A DNA stretch of 64,000 bases from Opitutaceae bacterium (GCA_041395105.1 JAWLBB010000007.1:62001-126000); one strand, 5' to 3'; shown: positions 7,559 to 16,081, counted from the stretch's first letter. Numbers and translations are program-made. Notes: a model not told the origin generated them from the sequence alone.

Positions 7559-8611
7559 TTAATCCTCGGGAATCCGGCCGAATGCGCGCATGCCTTCGAT
7601 CACGTAAAATGCGCGGCGGAGCGACTGGTCGACCGGCGGGGGCGGCGGGTTGTCGGTTTCGTTCTCCGTTGGGGTGGTCCGGGCGGTGGGGCGAGGGACG
7701 GCAGCGGTATCGGGATGGGGGAATTCCCTGAGGAGGCGGGCCTCGTCATAACGTTCCTTTTCGATGGATTGTTCGAGTACGGTTTGAAGCGGTTTCTCCG
7801 GATCGAACCGATCGTAGGCTTCTTTTTCGGTTGCGGCCTCGGCGTCGACCGGGATGGACGGCTGGAGTCCGATCCCGACGAGACTTCCGAGGGAGGCGGG
7901 GCGGATCTCTCCGCTGATCGCATGCCAACCGGGAAATCCGGGCAGGGGACGGTAGGTGGCGGTGAGTCCGGCGGTTGTTCTGCCGATGCTGAGTATCCGG
8001 TGACGGGATTGGAGTTCCGCGAGGACTGCCTCGAGGGGACCACCTGTTTCCTCGTTGACCAGGACGATGACCAGGCTGGTGGAGGAATCGGCCGGTTCGG
8101 TCTGCACGGTCAGGCGGTCGGTCGCCTCCATCCCTGCGACGGTTGCATAGTCGCCGATCAGATCGAGCACCAGTCGATCGTTGCGGGCGAGGAGGGCGCC
8201 CAGGGCGATGGCGGTTTCCAGGTCCGCATGAACATAACGCAAGTCAATCAGGGCGACCGGTTCGTCGAGGGCCGCCTGGATTGATGGCAGGGCCGTCGAC
8301 AGGCCGCGAACCCGGACATAATCCACGCCGCCGTCCTTCTCACGGAGGAGCGGATCTCCTTCGGTCGGGATCAATTCCGGTGGAGGGTGATCGAGCAGTC
8401 GATTTGGATAATGCTGGTGGAGTCCTTCGAGCAGAAGATCGCTTTCGTTGAGTTGCTCCAGCCCGGGAAACAGTTCGGCGGGGAACAGGTCCGGATCGCT
8501 CAGGACAGGCACGGCCGGCCCTTCATCGGACCGGATCGACGGGATCGCGGGTCCGAGCAGGAAGACGAGGGCCGCAATGAATCGCCGGATGGTGCGGGGA
8601 CTGGTCGTCAT
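7559..8611 (-). CDS. Exported S41 peptidase-like protein lacking the catalytic serine motif
   Basis: A 350-residue protein with an N-terminal hydrophobic signal or anchor (RRFIAALVFLLGPAIPSI). Its middle resembles the tail-specific (S41/CtpA) protease fold: a strand VALIDLRYVHADLETAIAL, then LVIVLVNEETGGPLEAVLAEL, then RHRILSIGRTTAGLTATYR. In active S41 enzymes the second segment reads like N-x-x-S-A-S-A-S-E and the third like G-x-x-T-x-G-K-G. Here the serines become ETGG and the lysine is absent, so it is probably non-catalytic. The C-terminal third is charged, with a Pro-rich linker (NPPPPP) and a last helix containing YVIEGMRAF. It overlaps the end of purD by 4 bases (ATGA), so the two are translationally coupled, although no functional link is obvious. 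The S41 assignment is inference from motif spacing. Confidence 0.6.
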   Translation of the reverse strand: MTTSPRTIRRFIAALVFLLGPAIPSIRSDEGPAVPVLSDPDLFPAELFPGLEQLNESDLLLEGLHQHYPNRLLDHPPPELIPTEGDPLLREKDGGVDYVRVRGLSTALPSIQAALDEPVALIDLRYVHADLETAIALGALLARNDRLVLDLIGDYATVAGMEATDRLTVQTEPADSSTSLVIVLVNEETGGPLEAVLAELQSRHRILSIGRTTAGLTATYRPLPGFPGWHAISGEIRPASLGSLVGIGLQPSIPVDAEAATEKEAYDRFDPEKPLQTVLEQSIEKERYDEARLLREFPHPDTAAVPRPTARTTPTENETDNPPPPPVDQSLRRAFYVIEGMRAFGRIPED

Positions 8612-9906
8612 GCCGTTTCGTCCCGTCGCAGCTGCCGGGCCCCGATATCACGACGGAAGACCTTGGAGGGGAACTTGACCTTGTCGCAAAGCCGGTAGGC
8701 CAGAGAGGCCGCCTCCGGAAGGTTGGGGGCAAGTGCGGTCACACCGAAGACGCGCCCGCCGTTGGTCAGAATGGATCCATTGGGTCCGGTGCGGGTGCCG
8801 GCGTGAAAAATCCGGGTGTGGGCCGGGAGGCTGTCCGGCAGCTCGACCGTTTCGCCCTTCGGGTAGGATCCCGGGTAGCCTCTGGAGGCGAGCACGACGC
8901 AGAGGGCATGTTCGGGCCTGACGGCAAGCTGGACCTCCCGGAGTCGACCGGCGGCGGCGGCGGCCATCAGCTCGACCGGGTCGGTTTTCAACCTGGGCAG
9001 AAGGACCTGGGTTTCCGGATCGCCGAAGCGGACATTGTATTCGAGCACCTTGGGACCATCCGGGGTGATCATGATTCCGATGAAGAGAACGCCTCGGAAA
9101 TCGATGCCTTCGGCGGCGATCGCTTCGACGCTTGGCCGGATGATGGTCCGGTCGATGATTGCCATGGTTGCCTCGTCGACCAGCCCGGCCGGCGAATAGG
9201 CCCCCATGCCTCCGGTATTCGGTCCGGTATCGTTCTCGCCTATCCGCTTGTGGTCCTGGCTGGTCGGCAGGGTCAGGTGGTCGGTTCCGGAGATGACCAC
9301 ATGGATCGAGGTTTCCTCTCCGACCAGGCATTCCTCGATCAGGATGTTGCGCCCGCTCTCGCCAAAGGCGTCCGCTTCCAGCATGGAGCGAACGGCTTCC
9401 TCAGCCTCGACGAGGTCATGGGCGATGATGACGCCTTTGCCGGCCGCGAGGCCATCGGCTTTGACCACGATCGGAAAGGCGCTGGTTTCGAGGTAGGCGA
9501 GGGCCGGCTCAAGCTGGTTGAAGGCCGTGGCGGCCCCCGTAGGGATCCGGTATTTCAGGAGGAGTTCCTTGCAGGCGATCTTGCTCGCCTCGAGACGACC
9601 GCCGTCGGCGGTCGGCCCGAAGGCAGAAATCCCTCTCGCCTTGAGGGCGTCGACCAAGCCCAGGCTCAGCGGCACCTCGGGCCCGACGATGACGAAATTG
9701 ACTGCCTGCTCGACCGCCAGGGCGACGAGAGCGTCAATCTGATCGGCTGCGATCTGAAAACAGCGGCAGTCGCGCTCCATACCTCCGTTTCCGGGCGCGG
9801 CGATGACGCTTTCAACCAGTGGGCTGGCCAGGCAGGACTGGACGATGGTGTGTTCACGACCACCGGAACCGACGACGAGGACTTTGAAAGATTTCTCTGG
9901 GAACAT
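8608..9906 (-). CDS. purD: Phosphoribosylamine-glycine ligase (GAR synthetase)
   Basis: A 432-residue ATP-grasp enzyme that joins glycine to phosphoribosylamine in the second step of de novo purine synthesis. Visible family features are the N-terminal VLVVGSGGREHTIV, IVVKADGLAAGKGV in the ATP-grasp domain, EECLVGEETSIHVV, QDHKRIGENDTGPNTGGMGA and the metal-binding EYNVRFGDPETQ. Length is normal. The frame extends upstream to 10032, but residues before the ATG at 9906 have no family character and the glycine-rich strand begins directly after it. It opens a minus-strand run with the S41-like gene, and its promoter region (9907-10143) is shared with the divergent FKBP gene. Confidence 0.97.
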   Translation of the reverse strand: MFPEKSFKVLVVGSGGREHTIVQSCLASPLVESVIAAPGNGGMERDCRCFQIAADQIDALVALAVEQAVNFVIVGPEVPLSLGLVDALKARGISAFGPTADGGRLEASKIACKELLLKYRIPTGAATAFNQLEPALAYLETSAFPIVVKADGLAAGKGVIIAHDLVEAEEAVRSMLEADAFGESGRNILIEECLVGEETSIHVVISGTDHLTLPTSQDHKRIGENDTGPNTGGMGAYSPAGLVDEATMAIIDRTIIRPSVEAIAAEGIDFRGVLFIGIMITPDGPKVLEYNVRFGDPETQVLLPRLKTDPVELMAAAAAGRLREVQLAVRPEHALCVVLASRGYPGSYPKGETVELPDSLPAHTRIFHAGTRTGPNGSILTNGGRVFGVTALAPNLPEAASLAYRLCDKVKFPSKVFRRDIGARQLRRDETA

Positions 9907-10143
9907 TGAGGAGACTTGGCGGAAGCTCGGACGTTTGCAGGAGTCAGGATACTGGTGCGGGTTGCCTTGGTCTGTGAACCGAAAAGAGCGAAAATCGTGA
10001 TTCAGGCGTCCTCGAATCGGCCCCGTGCCCATGGGGCGGGTTCTGTCATGTCGAAATTTAGGGCTTTTACAAAGGGAAATCTTACTCTACCCGTGGTCGT
10101 TCCAAGCGTCAGATCGAATCGGCGTCTCCGGAATTACGCACCT

Positions 10144-10920
10144 ATGAAAACCATTCAAAAAGCTTCACTGTTTCTCCTGGCCCTTACGTTTCCCATCTTC
10201 CTGTCGGCACAGGAATCATTCACCGCTGCCGAGAGTGCGCCGGAAGCAACGGAAGAGGCGGGCGATGCCTATTCTCCGAATCAGATTCTGGAAGCCTGGG
10301 GATGGTACCTCGGTCAGCAGATCGACCTGGTCGGCCTTAACCTGAATGAAGCCGAAGTGAATGCATTGGCCCGCGGCATGCAGGTCGCGGCCACGGGTGC
10401 GAAGCTGGAGGTCGATCTGGAGGAGATCGCTCCCTATGTTCAGGAATACCTCTCGGCCCGGGCCGAATCGATCCAGAACGCCAGGAGCTCGGCCGGAAAA
10501 CGAGCTGCGGCCGCCTATTTTGCGGACCTGGACGCCGATCCCAATGTCATCGTTCTGGATTCCGGTCTGCGCTACGAAGTGATTGAGCAGGGCACGGGTG
10601 CCTTTCCCGTTCCGGAGGACATGGTGGTCGTGCACTACACGGGCAAATTGATTGATGGAACGGTTTTTGACAGTTCGATCCCAAGGGGTGAGCCGCTTAC
10701 CTTCCAGCTCAACCAGGTCATTCCGGGTTGGACCCAGGGACTCCAGAAAATCTCGGAAGGCGGCAAAATCCGTCTCTTTGTTCCTTCGGACCTGGCCTAC
10801 GGCGATGCCGGCCGGCCGGGGATCCCGCCCGCATCGGCGCTCATTTTCGATGTCGAACTGCTGGAGGTGAAAGCGGCCATTCCAGAGCCGGTCGACGCTC
10901 CGGCCCCGGGCATGCAGTGA
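10144..10920 (+). CDS. Exported FKBP-type peptidyl-prolyl isomerase (FkpA/Mip-like)
   Basis: A 258-residue protein with a signal peptide (KTIQKASLFLLALTFPIFLSAQ). A helical dimerisation domain spans ~45-125 (FKBP_N type, with WGWYLGQQIDL). A C-terminal FKBP domain spans ~140-245 with VVVHYTGKLIDGTVFDSS, VIPGWTQGLQKISEGG, LAYGDAGRPGIPPASALIF and a final strand FDVELLEVK. These match periplasmic folding helpers such as FkpA and Mip, which catalyse prolyl cis-trans isomerisation and act as chaperones. The ATG at 10144 was chosen because it begins the signal sequence; the frame is open further upstream without any homologous content. A short PEPVDAPAPG tail follows the domain. It is divergent from purD. 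Confidence 0.93.
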   Translation: MKTIQKASLFLLALTFPIFLSAQESFTAAESAPEATEEAGDAYSPNQILEAWGWYLGQQIDLVGLNLNEAEVNALARGMQVAATGAKLEVDLEEIAPYVQEYLSARAESIQNARSSAGKRAAAAYFADLDADPNVIVLDSGLRYEVIEQGTGAFPVPEDMVVVHYTGKLIDGTVFDSSIPRGEPLTFQLNQVIPGWTQGLQKISEGGKIRLFVPSDLAYGDAGRPGIPPASALIFDVELLEVKAAIPEPVDAPAPGMQ

Positions 10921-11030
10921 TCCGTTGTCGGCGAAGTCTGCCCGGTCCAGGCATCCAGACGGAGTCGGTTTGACCGCGGGGGTCGCCGGCAGATGGCTTC
11001 ATTTCCCCAAGTTCCCCAGTCGATCCGATC

Positions 11031-12173
11031 ATGCGCCTCTCCCTTGTCACCGAGACCTTTCCCCCGGAAGTCAACGGGGTGGCCATGACCCTGAACCGGC
11101 TGGTTCGGGGACTGGCGGGGCGGGGCCATGAGGTCAGTGTCATCCGACCGAGGCAGGGTTCGCTGGATCGGCCGGACGGTGCGACTCCTTTTCGGGATAT
11201 CGTGGTTCCGGGTGTGCCGCTGCCGCGTTATGCGGGGCTCCGCATGGGGCTGCCGGTTTATTCCCGGCTGATGCGGCTCTGGATGGAAGCGCCTCCCGAC
11301 GTGGTTCATATCGCGACGGAAGGACCCTTGGGGTGGGCCGCCTTGTCCGCTGCCGAACGGATGGGACTGCCCATTTCGTCCAGCTTTCACACCAATTTCC
11401 ATCAGTACGGCCGGCATTACGGGTTTGGCTTCATCAAAGGAGTGGCCGTTGCCTATCTGCGGCATTTCCATAACCGGACCCACTGCACGATGGTGCCGAC
11501 AAACCAGATGGCGGATACCCTCCGACTTGAGGAGTATCGCAATGTCACCGTGATGGCGAGAGGGGTGGACACGGTTCTTTTCGATCCGGCCCGCCGGAGC
11601 GACGAACTCCGGCGGTCCTGGGGACTTTCCGGTGACGATGTTGCGGTGGTCTATGTGGGGCGGCTGGCCAAGGAAAAGAATGTCGACCTGGCGGTTCGTG
11701 CCTTCGAGCAGATGAGGAAGACCGAGCCGCGAATCCGCTTCATCCTGATCGGAGACGGTCCGGAGGGGGCCGCCCTCAAAGCCCGATACCCGGATTTCCA
11801 ATTCTGCGGCATGCGTCTGGGCGAGGACCTCGCGACCCACTATGCATCCGGGGATGTTTTTCTTTTTCCCAGCATCACGGAGACCTTTGGCAATGTCGTG
11901 ACGGAGGCGTTGGCCTGCGGACTGCTTGTGCTCACTTACGACTATGCAGCGGGCCGGCAATTCATCCGGACGGGAGTCAACGGACTGCTGGCGCCGTTCG
12001 ACGACCCGGAGGCCTATCTCGAGGAAGCGGGTCGCCTGATCGCTCTCAGGCCGGAATGGGACCGTCTGCGACGGGCCGCCAGGGAAAACGCATTGCGAAT
12101 CACCTGGGAAGCGGTAATCGGCGACTTTGAACGGCTTCTCTTCGACGTGATGACCCGTCGGCGCCTGCAGTAG
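11031..12173 (+). CDS. GT4-family glycosyltransferase (MgtA/SqdX/PimB-like)
   Basis: A 380-residue GT-B glycosyltransferase that transfers a sugar from a nucleotide donor, probably to a membrane lipid. The N-terminus LVTETFPPEVNGVAMTLNRL is typical of the GT4 branch including SqdX and GDP-mannose-dependent PimB/MgtA enzymes. The acceptor-side SSFHTNFHQYGRHYG, the second-domain VYVGRLAKEKNVDLAVRAFE and the E-x7-E donor motif ITETFGNVVTEALACG are all present. There is no signal peptide or transmembrane helix, so it is peripheral or cytosolic. A diacylglycerol-kinase-family gene follows after 17 bases, suggesting a joint role in glycolipid synthesis. Donor and acceptor cannot be read from the sequence. 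Confidence 0.9.
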   Translation: MRLSLVTETFPPEVNGVAMTLNRLVRGLAGRGHEVSVIRPRQGSLDRPDGATPFRDIVVPGVPLPRYAGLRMGLPVYSRLMRLWMEAPPDVVHIATEGPLGWAALSAAERMGLPISSSFHTNFHQYGRHYGFGFIKGVAVAYLRHFHNRTHCTMVPTNQMADTLRLEEYRNVTVMARGVDTVLFDPARRSDELRRSWGLSGDDVAVVYVGRLAKEKNVDLAVRAFEQMRKTEPRIRFILIGDGPEGAALKARYPDFQFCGMRLGEDLATHYASGDVFLFPSITETFGNVVTEALACGLLVLTYDYAAGRQFIRTGVNGLLAPFDDPEAYLEEAGRLIALRPEWDRLRRAARENALRITWEAVIGDFERLLFDVMTRRRLQ

Positions 12174-12190
12174 GCCGGGAGGTGGATCCG

Positions 12191-13066
12191 ATGAAAGTCT
12201 GCTTCATCATCAATCCGGTTTCCGGCCATCGGCGAAGTCGCGATGGTCGAGGTGAACGGCTGGATCGGATTACCCGCCAAATGGGCGTAGAGGCCGGTCT
12301 GTGGATGACGGAACGACGGGGCCATGCCGGGGAATTGTCGCGCCGGGCGGTGATGGAAGGTTATGACCGGGTGGTTTCAGTGGGTGGAGACGGTACGATG
12401 AACGAGGTGGCCGCCGGCCTGGTTGGAACCGGAGTGCCTCTCGGGCTTATCCCCCTGGGAAGCGGCAACGGCCTCGCTCGGGACCTCGGGCTGCCGCTCG
12501 CTTTCGACCGGGCGGTCGTGGTGGCCCTGCAGGGACGGGTGCGGGTCATCGACAGCGGGTCGGTCAACGGAAAGCCGTTCTTCAATATCATGGGGATGGG
12601 ATTTGATGCCGAATTGGGGCGACGATTCAATTCTTCCTCCCGCCGCGGATTTCTGACCTATCTGCGGCTTGGGACCACGGCCTTTTTCGGTTATGCGATG
12701 CAGACCTGCCGGGTGGAGGCGGAGTCGGCGGGGAGGCAGCATTTCCAGGCCTTTCTGCTGTCGGTCGCCAATTCGACCCAGTTCGGAAACGGAGCCCGGG
12801 TTGCGCCGCGGGCGCGACTGGACGACGGTCGCCTGGACCTAGTCGCCGTGACCACTGCCCATCCGGTGCTCGGTCTGGGGCTGGCGGCACGGCTTTTTGC
12901 CGGGACTTTCGATCGGAGCAGACACACGGTGACCCTGGTGGGCGAGCGGTTCCGGATAGTCCGCGAGAAGCCCGGGCCGGTGCATACCGATGGAGAAATC
13001 CATGAAATGGGCGCGGAGTTGCTCGTCGAAGTCCATCCGGGCTCTCTCCGGGTGGTGGTTTCTTGA
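12191..13066 (+). CDS. Diacylglycerol kinase family lipid kinase (YegS/DgkB-like)
   Basis: A 291-residue lipid kinase of the DAGK_cat family. Visible features are the N-terminal strand VCFIINPVSGHRR, the nucleotide-binding SVGGDGTMNEVAAGL near residue 60, LGLIPLGSGNGLARDLGL near 88, FFNIMGMGFDAEL and a C-terminal beta-rich domain ending with PVHTDGEIHEM. Such enzymes phosphorylate diacylglycerol or related lipids. The ATG at 12191 has GGGAGG about 9 bases upstream; a GTG at 12182 could add three residues. It is 17 bases from the GT4 gene, so the pair is probably one transcription unit. It converges with the tRNA-modification gene, with about 120 bases between the ends. Confidence 0.9.
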   Translation: MKVCFIINPVSGHRRSRDGRGERLDRITRQMGVEAGLWMTERRGHAGELSRRAVMEGYDRVVSVGGDGTMNEVAAGLVGTGVPLGLIPLGSGNGLARDLGLPLAFDRAVVVALQGRVRVIDSGSVNGKPFFNIMGMGFDAELGRRFNSSSRRGFLTYLRLGTTAFFGYAMQTCRVEAESAGRQHFQAFLLSVANSTQFGNGARVAPRARLDDGRLDLVAVTTAHPVLGLGLAARLFAGTFDRSRHTVTLVGERFRIVREKPGPVHTDGEIHEMGAELLVEVHPGSLRVVVS

Positions 13067-13188
13067 TGATCTCACGGTCGGCAAAAACCACCTTGTGACG
13101 CGCGGCAGGCGTTCGGGATCCTCCGGCTGGTGGCGACAGACTGGTTGTTGGCCTTTTTCAGGGATCACACGGAGGGACCTGCGGCAGG

Positions 13189-14850
13189 TCAGCTGCCGGG
13201 GAGGGGAGCTGATCGGAAGTCGGGCGGGTGGTGATGACCAGCACCCGGGAGCGGAGGAGGGGCGTCCGGCGAGTGGACCTCCTCGAACGCGAATCGATCG
13301 GGCGACAGAGTCATCATCCAGGACCGGACGATTTGTTCCTCGTGGCGTCCAGCGGGATCACCGGGGTTGAGGACGATGGTGATGCGCCCATTGGCCTTGA
13401 GCAGTCGGGGGGCGGTCTCGAGGGCCTTCAGGGTCGATTCAGGCCGGGTGCGGATGTTCCGATCGCCATGGGGCAGGGAACCCAGATTGAAAAGGATGGC
13501 GGCGACCTGCCCGGACCAGTCGGGCGGAACCAGTCCTGCAAGATCAGCGTGGTTGGCCCTGACGAGGTTGACGCGGCCGGCCAGCCCGGCCTTTCTGAGC
13601 CGCAGGCCCGTATCCTCGATGGCCCGGGGTTGGATATCGATGGCAAGGACGCGGCCGGCGGGACCGACACGTTCGGCGAGCCATATGGTATCGTGGCCCC
13701 GCCCGGCGGTGGCGTCGATCGCGAGGTCTCCCGGACATAGGACTTCGGCTATCCGGTCCTGGGCCGCCCGCGTGGCCCGAAACGGCTTGGCCTGAACGGC
13801 CTCGACGGGCTCGAATCGGTGAATGTCGAGTTCTTCAGGAAGGGATTCACCGGCCGTGAGGGCCTGATCGAGCTTCTCCGCGCACCAGGGGGCCATGAGG
13901 AGGGTTCGTGAGCCGAAGCCGTTGAAGATCCAGATGGCGGCGTTCTCGTGATGCCGACCGAGAAAAGGCATGGTATCTCCGGACGCGGGGCGCACCCCGG
14001 CGCGGTGTCCGACCACCTGAAACGGGCAGCGGAGAAACGCCTTCAGTTTGTTTTCAATCTCCCTCCGGCCGGCCGGGGTCGGCTTACCGTGGTCGACCGT
14101 CCAGTCGTGGGTGGCCCCCGCCAGCCAGTTTTGGTCGTCGCGCGGGATGAGAAAGAGTTCTCCCAGGTGGATGCACGGCCGGATGTCGCCCTCGATGCGG
14201 ATCTCCAGGATCTCACCGTGATTGGGCTTGAGCGGGAGATGCTTCCAGAGGGGATTGTCCCGGGCGACATGTCCCTCCGCAAAGATCACGGCTCTGGCTT
14301 GGATCTCTCCACAGATGACACCGTCCCGACAAGACTCCAGGCGGTCCGGCTTGATGATCTGATTGCCGTATCGGCCTTCGCGACCCAAGATTTCGGCGAC
14401 CGTCTTTAGGAATGCGGCGGGATCCATCCACCCGCATCCCCGCAATTCGTATCCACCGAATGGAGATGAAGTGAGACCGTCCGGTTCGGAAGCAAAGTCC
14501 CTCAGGTCGAGTCCGGCGGCCCGGGCGTTCGCACGTCGTTCCGCCCAGGTCTCGGCCATGGCGCGATCGACAAAGGACCGGCGGATCGCGAGGCGGTGGA
14601 GGCAGGGAGTGCCGGTGACCGCCTCGACCGACTCAAAAAAGCGGTCTCCGGCCTCGAGGAGGTCGGGCAGATGCCGCGGAACGGTCAGGCGCCGACCGGT
14701 CAAGGGGTGGTAGAGACCGGCTGCGGCCCGTGAGCAGACGGGACCCGGGGATCCATCGAAAAGGACGACCGATCGGCCGCGTTTTCGCAGCGTCCAGGCG
14801 AGGATGGAGCCGGCCAGGCCCCCTCCTGCAACGATGAAATCAACCTTCAT
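13189..14850 (-). CDS. MnmC(o)-like FAD oxidoreductase fused to MnmM/YtqB-like methyltransferase
   Basis: A 553-residue fusion. Residues ~1-345 form a DAO-fold FAD oxidoreductase: FIVAGGGLAGSILAWTL (FAD site), AAGLYHPLTGRRL, RGCGWMDPAAFL, IFAEGH, HRAGVRPASGDTMPFLG and GFGSRTLLMAPWCAEKL near 311-327. Each matches the oxidoreductase half of MnmC, which removes the carboxymethyl group from cmnm5U34 of tRNA. Residues ~355-530 form a SAM methyltransferase: AIDATAGRGHDTIWLAERVG (~377), VLAIDIQPRAI (~401) and FNLGSLPHGDRNIRT (~454). These match MnmM (formerly YtqB), which methylates nm5U34 to mnm5U34. The order is the reverse of E. coli MnmC. The last ~22 residues (GAGHHHPPD...) look unlike a family C-terminus, and the alternative frame there encodes a plausible final strand (VLVITTR). 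The gene is 22 bases downstream of the polyprenyl synthetase. Confidence 0.85.
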   Translation of the reverse strand: MKVDFIVAGGGLAGSILAWTLRKRGRSVVLFDGSPGPVCSRAAAGLYHPLTGRRLTVPRHLPDLLEAGDRFFESVEAVTGTPCLHRLAIRRSFVDRAMAETWAERRANARAAGLDLRDFASEPDGLTSSPFGGYELRGCGWMDPAAFLKTVAEILGREGRYGNQIIKPDRLESCRDGVICGEIQARAVIFAEGHVARDNPLWKHLPLKPNHGEILEIRIEGDIRPCIHLGELFLIPRDDQNWLAGATHDWTVDHGKPTPAGRREIENKLKAFLRCPFQVVGHRAGVRPASGDTMPFLGRHHENAAIWIFNGFGSRTLLMAPWCAEKLDQALTAGESLPEELDIHRFEPVEAVQAKPFRATRAAQDRIAEVLCPGDLAIDATAGRGHDTIWLAERVGPAGRVLAIDIQPRAIEDTGLRLRKAGLAGRVNLVRANHADLAGLVPPDWSGQVAAILFNLGSLPHGDRNIRTRPESTLKALETAPRLLKANGRITIVLNPGDPAGRHEEQIVRSWMMTLSPDRFAFEEVHSPDAPPPLPGAGHHHPPDFRSAPLPGS

Positions 14851-14872
14851 CGGAACCGGAAGAGCCGCATGG

Positions 14873-15961
14873 TCAGGCCTCAGAGTGATTGCGGTTGGCC
14901 TGGATGAAGCGAATGACCCGGCTCAGATTGTCACGAATTTCCGGAGCGATGTCCGCCGCCCTGATCGCCGTGAACGGTTCGTTGAAGAGTCCGCCGATCT
15001 CGGTCCGGATTGCCTCAATGACCTTGGAATCGCCGACCATTTGGTTGATGGACCGGCGTTCGTCCGCGCCGATGGGTCGATCGAAGATTTCCTTCAGCCG
15101 CTGTCCATCCCGATCCGGAAGAGCCTCGAGCAGGCGAATCATCGGAAGCGTCTTGATCCGTCCGTTCAGATCGGCGGGTATCGGGGTCGAGGGGGCGGCG
15201 AGGGAGACCAGTTCGTGGAGGTCGTTTTCCAGTTGGAAGGCCAGGCCGAGAGGCCGGGTGATGGTCTTGATCAGGGGGCGGATCTCCGAACCGGCTCCGG
15301 TCAGAATGGCGGCCAGGGTCATCGGCCCCTCGAAGGTGTAGCGGGTGGTCTTGGCGCGGTAGACGGCCCGGATGGATGGGCCCATTGCGCCGGCGATGGG
15401 CTCGGCCGACAGTCGAATTTCGGCTGCGGCACCCCATCCGGTTTCGCGGGCGACGACCATGAGGAAGCGGAGGGCCTCGAGAACGTTGGAGGAGGGAAGA
15501 TCGAGGGAGGTGATCTGCTCGACCGCCCGGGCATAGAGCAGATCGCCGAGAACCAGGGTGATGGAACGGGCCCGTTCAAGGGTGAGATCGGGAAGGGAGG
15601 CCACTCGTTTCCAGAGGGTCGGTCCTCCCCGGCGGCTTTCGCTGGCGTCGATCAGATCGTCGTGGACGAGAAGGAACTCGTGAAAGACCTGAAGGCCGGC
15701 CGCAAAGCGGAGGCTGCCATCGTCGATGTCCCGGTCCGGATCGAGTGCCTTGAGGGTGAGGAGGAAGAGGAGGGGGCGCAGGCGTTTGCCCGGCGATTTC
15801 AGGTAATCCCGGAGAATCACGCCGAAGGCGTCCATTTCAAGCGCGGGGTCCAGATCATCAGTCAGATCGAACACCGATTGCTGGATCTCCATCTCGAGCC
15901 TCGGCCTTATGGCGGCGAGAAAGGCTGCCGGGTCACTTGGGTTGTTCGAAGACAGGGTCAT
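14873..15961 (-). CDS. Polyprenyl diphosphate synthase family protein with an altered second Asp-rich motif
   Basis: A 362-residue trans-isoprenyl diphosphate synthase homologue, the family that condenses isopentenyl diphosphate with allylic diphosphates. The first site is intact: LRDYLKSPGKRLRPLLFLL followed by LLVHDDLIDASESRRGGPT (DDxxD). The usual second motif FQ-x-x-DDxxD reads FQLENDLHE, so the first and last aspartates are replaced by Asn and Glu, while the nearby GRIKTLP retains the K-T-L-P element. The protein may be active with an altered metal site or may have a different role. The frame is open far upstream to 16846, but that stretch lies antisense to aroK and lacks family features; the ATG at 15961 begins the real protein. 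It is divergent from aroK. Confidence 0.85.
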   Translation of the reverse strand: MTLSSNNPSDPAAFLAAIRPRLEMEIQQSVFDLTDDLDPALEMDAFGVILRDYLKSPGKRLRPLLFLLTLKALDPDRDIDDGSLRFAAGLQVFHEFLLVHDDLIDASESRRGGPTLWKRVASLPDLTLERARSITLVLGDLLYARAVEQITSLDLPSSNVLEALRFLMVVARETGWGAAAEIRLSAEPIAGAMGPSIRAVYRAKTTRYTFEGPMTLAAILTGAGSEIRPLIKTITRPLGLAFQLENDLHELVSLAAPSTPIPADLNGRIKTLPMIRLLEALPDRDGQRLKEIFDRPIGADERRSINQMVGDSKVIEAIRTEIGGLFNEPFTAIRAADIAPEIRDNLSRVIRFIQANRNHSEA

Positions 15962-16081
15962 GGGATTGGCAAGGTGTAGAAAGACCCGTCCGGGCAGGTG
16001 GGTCAACGCAACCCTGAGCACTTTTCGGAAGGTTTGTTCACTTGTCAGGTCCGGTCGATTCGGGCGATGCTCCTTCCGCCG

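Noticed and set aside
8803..9909. Plus-strand frame of about 368 codons opposite purD
   Set aside because: It mirrors purD on the other strand; composition is Gly/Asp/Val-biased as expected for a shadow frame in GC-rich coding DNA, and it has no motif.
9907..10143. Possible sigma-70 boxes between purD and the FKBP gene
   Set aside because: AT content is slightly raised but no pair with proper spacing could be supported.
13173..13187. Palindrome GACCTGC-G-GCAGGTC near the end of the tRNA-modification gene
   Set aside because: A one-base loop cannot form a normal hairpin; it may be chance in GC-rich DNA.
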